Positions 1 to 5,213 of a stretch of DNA of 5,309 nt are shown one piece after another. How positions within the stretch are numbered: position 1 is the first letter of the stretch; each line of letters opens with the position of its first letter. The stretch is from Syntrophomonadaceae bacterium (GTDB taxonomy: Bacteria; Bacillota; Dethiobacteria; PWVN01). A program made the position numbers and the translations under genes. A model generated the notes under the pieces. The model was not told the origin of the DNA. It searched no databases and saw only the letters and a program-made list of their open reading frames with translations. Location: NCBI GenBank assembly GCA_003561835.1, contig PWVN01000022.1, positions 1 through 5,309 of the forward strand, read 5' to 3'.

Positions 1-34
1 CCAAGTATTTCTGCCTTATTTCGCTGCTTTTCAT
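1..34 (-). CDS. alaS: alanyl-tRNA synthetase, N-terminal fragment (runs off left edge)
   Basis: Only the first 11 codons are in the window, reading MKSSEIRQKYL. This matches the usual AlaS opening (M-x-x-x-E-I-R-x-K-F/Y-L, followed in the family by a phenylalanine pair and a GH motif that would lie outside the window). AlaS charges tRNA-Ala with alanine in the cytoplasm and edits mischarged tRNA. The start is fixed by AAGGAGGT at 42-49, seven bases before the ATG, and by a consensus promoter just upstream. A second ATG at 39-41 is in another frame and lies too close to the ribosome binding site. Neighbourhood supports the call, because alaS is often found near mnmA in Firmicutes. With so few residues the identity is likely, not proven. 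Confidence 0.75.
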   Translation of the reverse strand, partial: MKSSEIRQKYL

Positions 35-41
35 GCTTCAT

Positions 42-49
42 ACCTCCTT
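42..49 (-). promoter_or_regulatory. ribosome binding site of alaS
   Basis: On the minus strand the sequence is AAGGAGGT, a full anti-Shine-Dalgarno match, seven bases before the ATG at 32-34. It decides the start of the partial alaS gene over the nearer out-of-frame ATG at 39-41. Confidence 0.85.
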
Positions 50-62
50 ACCATTCACAACA

Positions 63-91
63 ATTATATATACTATTTTCCAGCATGTCAA
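63..91 (-). promoter_or_regulatory. sigma-A promoter of alaS, perfect consensus
   Basis: On the minus strand the -35 box is TTGACA (86-91) and the -10 box is TATAAT (63-68), separated by exactly 17 bases (69-85). Both hexamers match the housekeeping consensus at every position. Transcription would start near 55-57, giving a leader of only about 20 nt that contains little more than the ribosome binding site. That leaves no room for a T-box or other leader riboswitch in front of alaS from this promoter. Confidence 0.88.
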
Positions 92-126
92 TAAAAGCCA
101 AACCCCTCCAATCCCCGCTACATCTC

Positions 127-139
127 CCCGGAAACCGGG
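127..139. repeat. short inverted repeat between the divergent promoters
   Basis: CCCGG (127-131), loop AAA, CCGGG (135-139) form a perfect 5-bp inverted repeat. It lies upstream of both the alaS promoter (63-91) and the acyl-CoA dehydrogenase promoter (163-192). It could be a regulator binding site or have no function. The rest of the 92-162 stretch shows no open reading frame and no other clear signal. Confidence 0.3.
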
Positions 140-162
140 ATGAATCCCCCTTAAGGCCCTCC

Positions 163-192
163 TTGACGGGTTCCCTGGGGCCGTGTTATTAT
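163..192 (+). promoter_or_regulatory. probable sigma-A promoter of the acyl-CoA dehydrogenase gene
   Basis: TTGACG (163-168; 5 of 6 match to TTGACA) and TATTAT (187-192; 5 of 6 match to TATAAT) are separated by 18 bases. The expected start of transcription is near 199-200, which leaves a leader of about 69 nt before the ATG at 269. The leader contains a palindrome at 205-217. The gene therefore has its own promoter and is transcribed divergently from alaS. Confidence 0.7.
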
Positions 193-204
193 AGGTTCGT
201 AATG

Positions 205-217
205 TTGCATTGTGCAA
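205..217. promoter_or_regulatory. operator-like palindrome in the acyl-CoA dehydrogenase leader
   Basis: TTGCA (205-209), spacer TTG, TGCAA (213-217) form a perfect inverted repeat. It sits only a few bases downstream of the predicted transcription start, a classic place for a repressor to block initiation or elongation. I cannot match it to a known regulator family. As RNA it could form only a weak, AT-containing 5-bp hairpin, so a DNA-binding site is the more natural reading. Confidence 0.4.
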
Positions 218-241
218 ATACTTTTCTGGAGCATGTCCCAT

Positions 242-256
242 CTTTTACCCTGAAAG
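242..256 (+). repeat. direct repeat, left copy (before the acyl-CoA dehydrogenase gene)
   Basis: CTTTTACCCTGAAAG here matches CTTTTACCCTGTAAG at 1999-2013 in 14 of 15 positions, including an unbroken 11-bp block. The two copies are in the same orientation, one just before the start codon and one just after the stop codon of the same gene. The right end of this copy merges into the gene's ribosome binding site (253-259). Confidence 0.6.
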
Positions 257-259
257 GAG
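253..259 (+). promoter_or_regulatory. ribosome binding site of the acyl-CoA dehydrogenase gene
   Basis: AAAGGAG lies nine bases before the ATG at 269 and supports that codon as the start. It overlaps the end of the left direct-repeat copy. Confidence 0.8.
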
Positions 260-268
260 TGTGGCAAG

Positions 269-1966
269 ATGATTCTTCTCAACCCCGGGGAGCACAGCCG
301 TCCCTACCCCGATGAGGCGTCCCGGCAGATCATGCGAAAGACCATCGGTTTCTTTGAAAGGAAAGGCAAGGGGAAGCTCAAGGAAGATGACCGCAACCGG
401 GTCTGGTACGAAGATTTTCTTAAGTTTTTGGCCGACAACGAGGTCTTCTACACCCTCCTCACCCCTCCGGCCTACGGGGCCGAAGGCTGCCGCTGGGACA
501 CCTGGCGGAACTGCGAGTTCAACGAAATTACCGCCTTCTACGGCCTCCACTACTGGTACACCTGGCAGGTGTCCATCCTGGGGCTGGGCCCCATCTGGAT
601 GAGCCCCAACGAGGAGGCCAAGAAGCGGGCCGTCGCCCTTCTGAAGAGGGGCGAAGTCTTCGCCTTCGGCCTCTCGGAGCGGGAGCACGGGGCCGACATC
701 TACTCCACCTCCATGACCCTGACCCCCACGGGCCCGGGGAGGTACGCCGCCAACGGCGAGAAGTACTACATAGGCAACGGCAACGCGGCGGAGATGGTCT
801 CCACCTTCGGCAAGCTGGCGGATACGGGGGAATACGTCTTCTTCGCCGCCAACTACAAGCACAAGAATTACGACCTGGTGCGAAACGTGGTCAACTCCCA
901 ATCCTACGTGGCGGACTTCGTCCTTCGGGACTACCCCGTCACCGAGGCGGGTATCCTCTCCCGGGGCCGGGAGGCCTGGGACAGCGCCCTGAACACCGTG
1001 AACATCGGCAAGTACAACCTGGGCTGGGCCTCCATCGGCATCTGCACCCACGCCTTTTACGAGGCCATCAACCACGCCGCCAACCGCCGCCTCTACGGCA
1101 TGTTTGTTACGGACTTCCCCCACGTCAAGCAGATGTTCACCGACGCCTACTGCCGCCTGGTGGCCATGAAGCTCTTCGCCCTTCGGACCGCCGACTACAT
1201 GCGCAGCGCCTCGCCGGAGGACCGGCGCTACCTCCTGTACAACCCCACGGTGAAGATGAAGGTGACCACCCAGGGGGAAGAGGTCATCAACCTCCTCTGG
1301 GATGTAATCGCCGCCAAGGGCTTTGAAAAGGACACCTTCTTCGAGATGGCCGCCCGGGACATCCGGGCCCTGCCCAAACTGGAAGGGACCGTCCACGTGA
1401 ACATCGCCCTGATTCTCAAGTTCATGGCCAACTATTTCTTCAACCCGGGGGAATACGCCCCGGTGGGCCGGATGGATGCCCCGGTACACGACGGCTTTCT
1501 CTTCCAGCAGGGGCCGGCCAAGGGGCTGGGCAAAATCCGGTTCCACGACTACCGCCCCGCCTTCGACGCCTTCCCCCTGCCCAACGTGAAGATCTTCCAG
1601 GAGCAGGTGGCCCTCTTCCGGGAATCCCTGGCCATGGCCACCCCGGACCCGGAGCAGCAGCGGGATACCGACTTCCTCATGTCCCTGGGGGAACTCTTCA
1701 CCCTGGTGGTCTACGGCCAGCTGATCCTGGAAAACGCCCGGATCTACCGGGTCCAGGAGGACCTGGTGGACCAGATTTTTGACTTCATGGTCCGGGATTT
1801 CTCCAGGTTCGCCCTGGACCTCTACCTGAAGGCCGGCAGCACGCCCCGGCAGATGGATTACTATCAAAAGCTCCTGCGCAAACCCCACCCCGACTCCGAG
1901 GGGTACCGCCGGGTCTGGGAAGGCCAGGTCCTGGCCCTCGAGGGCCTCTACACCATGGCAGAGTAG
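269..1966 (+). CDS. acyl-CoA dehydrogenase family protein, long form with C-terminal extension
   Basis: This is a predicted cytoplasmic FAD flavoenzyme that would introduce a trans-2,3 double bond into an acyl-CoA and pass electrons to an electron-transfer flavoprotein. Visible family features, in order: a helical N-terminal domain; FGLSEREHGAD (about 134-143), standing where the usual A-L-T-E-P-x-A-G-S-D flavin/substrate motif lies; NGEKYYIGNG (162-171), equivalent to the W-I-T-N-G strand; RRLYG (273-277), equivalent to R-x-x-F-G; and AARDIRALPKLEGT, equivalent to R-D-A-K-x-x-x-I-Y-E-G-T, with Glu372 at the catalytic-base position of medium-chain enzymes. At 565 residues it exceeds the usual 380-400. 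The extra roughly 165 residues after about 400 form a helical C-terminal region, an architecture loosely like very-long-chain enzymes. The substrate cannot be read from sequence. It stands alone with its own promoter and terminator and no beta-oxidation partners nearby. Base composition resembles its neighbours. The family call is firm; the subfamily is open. Confidence 0.9.
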   Translation: MILLNPGEHSRPYPDEASRQIMRKTIGFFERKGKGKLKEDDRNRVWYEDFLKFLADNEVFYTLLTPPAYGAEGCRWDTWRNCEFNEITAFYGLHYWYTWQVSILGLGPIWMSPNEEAKKRAVALLKRGEVFAFGLSEREHGADIYSTSMTLTPTGPGRYAANGEKYYIGNGNAAEMVSTFGKLADTGEYVFFAANYKHKNYDLVRNVVNSQSYVADFVLRDYPVTEAGILSRGREAWDSALNTVNIGKYNLGWASIGICTHAFYEAINHAANRRLYGMFVTDFPHVKQMFTDAYCRLVAMKLFALRTADYMRSASPEDRRYLLYNPTVKMKVTTQGEEVINLLWDVIAAKGFEKDTFFEMAARDIRALPKLEGTVHVNIALILKFMANYFFNPGEYAPVGRMDAPVHDGFLFQQGPAKGLGKIRFHDYRPAFDAFPLPNVKIFQEQVALFRESLAMATPDPEQQRDTDFLMSLGELFTLVVYGQLILENARIYRVQEDLVDQIFDFMVRDFSRFALDLYLKAGSTPRQMDYYQKLLRKPHPDSEGYRRVWEGQVLALEGLYTMAE

Positions 1967-1998
1967 GGGCAAGCCGCTGTTGTCTTCGCAGTTTGGGA

Positions 1999-2013
1999 CT
2001 TTTACCCTGTAAG
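1999..2013 (+). repeat. direct repeat, right copy (after the acyl-CoA dehydrogenase gene)
   Basis: CTTTTACCCTGTAAG is the second copy of the repeat seen at 242-256 (14 of 15 identical, one A/T change). It begins 33 bases after the acyl-CoA dehydrogenase stop codon and ends before the terminator stem. Confidence 0.6.
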
Positions 2014-2035
2014 TGGCACCCATGCCGGGCATACA

Positions 2036-2064
2036 GGCGCGCTCCCCCGGAGCGCGCCTTTTTT
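2036..2064 (+). terminator. strong intrinsic terminator of the acyl-CoA dehydrogenase gene
   Basis: A perfect 10-bp GC-rich stem, GGCGCGCTCC (2036-2045) with GGAGCGCGCC (2049-2058), closes a CCC loop and is followed at once by six T residues (2059-2064). It has the right polarity for the plus strand. On the minus strand the same stem lacks a T-tract afterwards (the next bases read TGTATG), so it should be a poor terminator for the convergent AI-2E-family gene, whose TAA stop codon (2063-2065) overlaps the T-tract. Confidence 0.93.
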
Positions 2065-3115
2065 ACGTGCCGGCACCCCAGCGGCTCAGGTGCTCGTAGG
2101 TGATCTTGAGGCAGGCCGTCAGGGGGACGGCGATCAAGAGGCCCAAAAGCCCCAGAAGCCTCCCCCCCAGGATGAGGGCCAAAAGGATGACCAGGGGGTG
2201 CAGGCCCAGGCGCCGGCCCAGGATGGGGGGGGACAGGAGCTGGCTTTCCACCTGCTGGATGATGAAGATCAGGGCCACCACCTTCAGGGCCAGGAGGGGC
2301 GATGCCAGGAGGGCCACCAGGACGGCGGGAACGGCCCCGATGATGGGGCCAAAGAAGGGGATCAGGTTGGTCACCCCCACAATGATGGCCAGGAGCAGGG
2401 CGAAGTCCAGGCCGAGGACCAGGAAGCCGATATAGGAGAGAAGGCCCACCAGCAGGCTGATGAGCAGGATGCCCCGGATGTAGGCCCCCAGGGTTTGGTC
2501 CATGTCGTGGGCCAGCAGGGCGGCCTGCCGGCGGTACCGGGGGGGGACAGCCCCCCTCATGCTTTCCTTGATCCGGTCGAAATCCCTGAGAAAATAAAAG
2601 ACCAGGACGGGCAGCAGCAGCAGGATGATGAACCTTTCCAGGAAGCCCAGCATCCTGGCCACCAGGTTCTCGAAGAAGGCCAGGAGGTTCGCCTCCAGGT
2701 TTTCGATGCTTTCATCGATGACGGACCGAAGGCCCTCGGGCAGGTTGAAGCGGTGATAGTCCCGGTGCAGTTCGCCGATGAATTCCTGCAGGCGCAGGGT
2801 ATAGGCCGGGACCTGCTCCATCAGGCCCTGCATCTCCGCCGCGAGGGAGGGGATCAGGCCGATGATGAGGAGGGCCAGGCTCCCGAAGATCAGGAGGAAG
2901 ATGACCAGGACCGCCGCGGCGCGGCTGGACCGGTTCCGGGTTAAATAGACCACCAGGGGGTTCAAGACGTAGGAAATGACAAAGGCGGTGAGAAAAAGAG
3001 AAATGACTGCGAAAAGGGCTTCCCTTTTCGGATACAGCCATCGCAAAAGGAGCAGGGATATGATGAGAATAAGGGCCGTTTTGACCAAAGGCAGCCTGTC
3101 ATGCATTGCGCTCAT
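2063..3115 (-). CDS. AI-2E/PerM-family multi-pass membrane protein (possible transporter)
   Basis: This 350-residue protein has the layout of the AI-2E_transport (PerM, TqsA, UPF0118) family. Hydrophobic spans lie near residues 11-27, 33-58, 66-88, 160-176, 215-235, 238-260, 262-286 and 305-335. A long amphipathic, partly charged segment (about 90-157) lies between the third and fourth spans, as is usual. Family signatures seen are FVISYVLNPLV (45-55), YIRG (212-215), NLIPFFGPIIGAVP (250-263), PPILGRRLGLHPL (296-308) and the closing GLLGLLIAVPL (322-332). Members have been described as autoinducer-2 exporters and as sodium/proton antiporters, so the substrate is unknown here. The ATG at 3113-3115 has AGGAG about 10 bases upstream; the next Met (residue 4) would be too far from it. 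It follows the zinc-ribbon gene by 57 nt and is probably in the same transcript. Length is normal and nothing looks broken. Confidence 0.9.
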   Translation of the reverse strand: MSAMHDRLPLVKTALILIISLLLLRWLYPKREALFAVISLFLTAFVISYVLNPLVVYLTRNRSSRAAAVLVIFLLIFGSLALLIIGLIPSLAAEMQGLMEQVPAYTLRLQEFIGELHRDYHRFNLPEGLRSVIDESIENLEANLLAFFENLVARMLGFLERFIILLLLPVLVFYFLRDFDRIKESMRGAVPPRYRRQAALLAHDMDQTLGAYIRGILLISLLVGLLSYIGFLVLGLDFALLLAIIVGVTNLIPFFGPIIGAVPAVLVALLASPLLALKVVALIFIIQQVESQLLSPPILGRRLGLHPLVILLALILGGRLLGLLGLLIAVPLTACLKITYEHLSRWGAGT

Positions 3116-3172
3116 GAACTCTTCTCTCCTTCGTCCGCCTCCCTTACTCTATTACTATTTCACCTGCCCCCA

Positions 3173-3340
3173 TTAAATTTCAACTTTTTCATCCACGTCC
3201 ACCAGGGTGCCGTCGGATTCCACGTAAAAAAACTTCACCTCTCCCTTGTCCCGGGAGAACTCCAGCAGGCAGTTCCAGCAGTAGTACTGGTTGGTCCCCA
3301 CCCTGCCGATATCGCACGTGCCGCAAATGGGACAATGCAT
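3173..3340 (-). CDS. small zinc-ribbon protein, 55 residues, unknown function
   Basis: The protein begins MHCPICGTCDIG and has cysteines at 3, 6, 9, 21 and 24, the last pair in YYCWNCLLEF. Two Cys-x-x-Cys knuckles 15 residues apart form a standard zinc ribbon, with Cys9 as a spare ligand or redox residue. The second half (about 34-55) is acidic and predicted beta-rich, with no further motif. The start is set by AAGGAGGTG (about 3349-3357) spaced nine or ten bases before the ATG at 3338-3340. A longer frame opening at 3361 would put that ribosome binding site inside the gene and is less likely. There is no signal peptide or membrane span. It lies between mnmA and the AI-2E-family gene on the same strand. 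My recollection is that similar small proteins occur at this place in other Clostridia. No function can be assigned; nucleic-acid or protein contact is typical of zinc ribbons. Confidence 0.82.
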   Translation of the reverse strand: MHCPICGTCDIGRVGTNQYYCWNCLLEFSRDKGEVKFFYVESDGTLVDVDEKVEI

Positions 3341-3412
3341 GAGGGGGCACCTCCTTGACATTTTTACGTATTATTCCCTGATTCGCCAAAAATAATGCGG
3401 CACGGCTGCAGG

Positions 3413-3440
3413 CTTTCCCGGTAGGCGATTCCGGGTAAAG
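3413..3440 (-). terminator. hairpin just after mnmA, possible weak terminator or mRNA 3' structure
   Basis: On the minus strand CTTT-A-CCCGG pairs with CCGGGAAAG across a 9-nt loop: a 9-bp stem with one bulged A, starting a few bases after the mnmA stop codon. No T-run follows directly. The nearest one (TTATTTTT on the minus strand, about 3388-3395) comes roughly 18 bases later, after a poorer stem-loop (about 3396-3410). The structure could partly terminate or stabilise the mnmA message and lower expression of the zinc-ribbon and AI-2E-family genes. Full termination is doubtful. Confidence 0.35.
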
Positions 3441-3444
3441 TCTT

Positions 3445-4554
3445 TCAATAGGACCGCTGGATCACCCCGCCCCCCACCAGCAGGTCTCCCCGGTAGAAGA
3501 CCACCGACTGGCCCGGGGTGACGGCGTGGAGGGGTTCGGCGAACTCCACCCTCGCCTCCCCCCCTGCCGGGGGATGGAGGAGGGCCTTTTTCTCCGGCGA
3601 CTTGTAGCGGATTTTTATGCTCACCTCCAGGGGCGCCGGCAGGGAATCGAAGGGGATGAAGTTCAGATCCGAGGCCCACAGGCCCCGGGAGGCCGTCTCC
3701 TCCCTGCTTCCCACCACCAGGGAGTTCTCCTCTGCATCGATGGCCACCACGTACAGGGGCTCCCCCACCGCCAGCCCCAGACCCTTCCGCTGGCCGATGG
3801 TGTAGAAGGGGATGCCCCGGTGGGTCCCCAGCCTCTCCCCCCGGGTGTTGAAGATGGGCCCGGGTTTGTAGGTGCCCCCAACCTCCGCCTCCAAAAACCC
3901 CTTGTAATCGTCATCGGGGATGAAGCAGATCTCCTGGCTGTCGGGCTTGTCCGCCACCTTGAGCCCCAGGGCTGCGGCTCTCGCCCGGGTTTCCCCCTTC
4001 TCGAAGGGGCCCAGGGGAAAGAGGGCACGGGAGAGCTGCTCCTGGTTCAAGTGATAGAGGGTATAAGTCTGGTCCTTCTTCCGGTCCGCCGATTTGCGCA
4101 GCAGGAACCTGCCCGCCTCCGCATCAAAGGCCCCCCGGGCATAATGGCCCGTGGCCACATAGTCCGCCCCCAGTTCCCGGGCCTTTTTAAGGAGCAGGTC
4201 GAATTTCATGTAGCGGTTGCAGGCGATGCAGGGGTTGGGGGTGCGGCCCGCCTGGGATTCCCGGATAAAATAGGAGACCACCTGCCGATAGAAGGGTTCC
4301 CGGTAGTTCACCACGTAATAGGGGATGTCCAGGACCGCCGCCACCTGCCGGGCGTCTTCCACCGCCTCCAGGGCACAGCAGCCCCGGCCCCGGCCTGCCG
4401 CCTCCCCCTGGTCCCTTTCGCTGTGCCACAGGCGCATGGTCACCCCGATGACCTCGTACCCCTGTTCCAGCAGGAGGGCAGCCATCAGGGAGCTGTCCAC
4501 GCCGCCGCTCATGGCGGCCAGCACCCGCTTCTTTTGTCCCTTCGCCGTCGGCAT
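3445..4554 (-). CDS. mnmA: tRNA-specific 2-thiouridylase MnmA (tRNA U34 2-thiolase)
   Basis: MnmA adenylates and thiolates wobble uridine 34 of Lys, Glu and Gln tRNAs in the cytoplasm, using sulfur relayed from a cysteine desulfurase. The 369-residue length is normal. Visible signatures are the PP-loop SGGVDSS (16-22) that binds ATP; TPNPCIACNRYMKF (105-118); ATGHYAR (134-140); KDQTYTLY (160-167) for tRNA contact; DSQEICFIP (205-213) with the sulfur-carrying Cys210; and YTIGQRKGLG (251-260), followed by the beta-barrel C-terminal domain. Cys112 aligns with E. coli Cys102. Cys109 takes the place of Asp99, so this is the three-cysteine form (C109, C112, C210), suggested in the literature to hold an iron-sulfur cluster. 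The ATG at 4552-4554 has AAGGAGG seven bases upstream. The gene lies 38 nt after yigZ and is probably co-transcribed. The cysteine desulfurase and Rrf2-type regulator often found beside mnmA in Firmicutes are absent here. Confidence 0.97.
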   Translation of the reverse strand: MPTAKGQKKRVLAAMSGGVDSSLMAALLLEQGYEVIGVTMRLWHSERDQGEAAGRGRGCCALEAVEDARQVAAVLDIPYYVVNYREPFYRQVVSYFIRESQAGRTPNPCIACNRYMKFDLLLKKARELGADYVATGHYARGAFDAEAGRFLLRKSADRKKDQTYTLYHLNQEQLSRALFPLGPFEKGETRARAAALGLKVADKPDSQEICFIPDDDYKGFLEAEVGGTYKPGPIFNTRGERLGTHRGIPFYTIGQRKGLGLAVGEPLYVVAIDAEENSLVVGSREETASRGLWASDLNFIPFDSLPAPLEVSIKIRYKSPEKKALLHPPAGGEARVEFAEPLHAVTPGQSVVFYRGDLLVGGGVIQRSY

Positions 4555-4592
4555 AACCTGTCCTCCTTCCCGGCAGTTCCCCGGCCCGGTAC

Positions 4593-5213
4593 CTACCGCC
4601 CGGGGCCCTCCCGGCTGATCCTGGCCTGTCCCCGGCTGGCAACCTTAAGACGCTCGGCCAGAAGGGAGGCGTATTTCTCCCGGATGAGGGCCGTCACCGT
4701 CACCTGGGAACCGTACTGGATGGATTTGACGGTGCCCTTGACCCCCTCGATCTCCCGGAGAATGCTGCCCACGTGCTTGTAGGGCACCTGGATCCGCAGG
4801 AGATGGCAGAAGTGGCGGGTTTCGATGCGGGCGGCTTTGACTCCCTCTTCGACGCAGGAGCGGTAGGCCCGCACCAGGCCCCCCACCCCCAGCTTGACAC
4901 CGCCGAAGTAGCGGGTCCCCACCACCACCACCTGGGTCAGGCTGTGTTTCTCCAAGACGCCCAGCATGGGAGGGCCGGCGGTGCCGGCGGGTTCCCCGTC
5001 GTCGGAGGAGCGGGCAAGGGCAAAATCCCCGCGGCCGACCCGGTAGGCGTAGGCGTTGTGGGTGGCATCGCTGAACTCCCGGGAAACCCCGTTGATAAAA
5101 GCCCGGGCCTCCGCCTCCGATGCCGCCGGGGCCAGGGAGGCGATGAACCGGCAGGCCCCCACCGGGACCCTGACCCTGACGGGCGCTCCCGGGGTGCGGA
5201 AGGAATCATTCAT
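4593..5213 (-). CDS. yigZ: YigZ / IMPACT (UPF0029) family protein
   Basis: This is a 206-residue bacterial relative of the IMPACT/YIH1 N-terminal domain. The family signatures are clear: CRFIA (21-25), DATHNAYAYR (49-58), SDDGEPAGTAGPPML (70-84) and VVVVGTRYFGGVKLGVGGLVRAY (95-117), followed by an alpha/beta C-terminal half (about 135-197) corresponding to the DUF1949 domain. Structures of this family resemble elongation factor G domains, suggesting RNA or ribosome contact, but the bacterial function is not settled. The ATG at 5211-5213 overlaps the end of the upstream gene in an ATGAATGA arrangement with no strong ribosome binding site, so translational coupling is likely. The gene sits 38 nt before mnmA on the same strand. 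Length is typical and all core motifs are intact. Confidence 0.92.
   Translation of the reverse strand: MNDSFRTPGAPVRVRVPVGACRFIASLAPAASEAEARAFINGVSREFSDATHNAYAYRVGRGDFALARSSDDGEPAGTAGPPMLGVLEKHSLTQVVVVGTRYFGGVKLGVGGLVRAYRSCVEEGVKAARIETRHFCHLLRIQVPYKHVGSILREIEGVKGTVKSIQYGSQVTVTALIREKYASLLAERLKVASRGQARISREGPGR

Noticed and set aside
155..165. Minus-strand AAGGAGG suggesting a small gene between the divergent promoters
   Set aside because: No start codon with an open frame follows at usable distance; the next ATG is followed at once by a stop codon.
2010..2023. T-box-like sequence GTGGCACC shortly before the terminator at 2036-2064
   Set aside because: It matches the core of the T-box sequence, but the terminator stem does not use it, no specifier stem is evident, and no plus-strand gene lies downstream to be regulated.
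245..2032. 595-codon open frame antisense to the acyl-CoA dehydrogenase
   Set aside because: Its product is a low-complexity string of Gly, Val, Pro, His and Glu typical of the reverse reading of a GC-rich gene, with no family motif. The plus-strand frame has motifs, ribosome binding site, promoter and terminator.
2090..2944. 284-codon plus-strand frame, Gln/Asp/Glu-rich, antisense to the AI-2E gene
   Set aside because: The Gln/Asp/Glu richness is the mirror of Leu/Ile/Val codons on the other strand. The minus frame is a clear membrane protein.
3120..3190. Possible promoter (TTGAAA) before the AI-2E-family gene
   Set aside because: No acceptable -10 box sits at 16-18 bases; the nearest candidates are poor matches. 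Co-transcription with the upstream genes is simpler.
3341..3361. Longer zinc-ribbon start at 3361 (seven extra residues)
   Set aside because: The strong AAGGAGGTG falls inside that extension and is correctly spaced for the ATG at 3338-3340, so the shorter protein is preferred.
3526..4782. 418-codon plus-strand frame across mnmA and the end of yigZ
   Set aside because: It is antisense to two well-supported genes and shows no recognisable motif; it is a by-product of GC-rich codon use.
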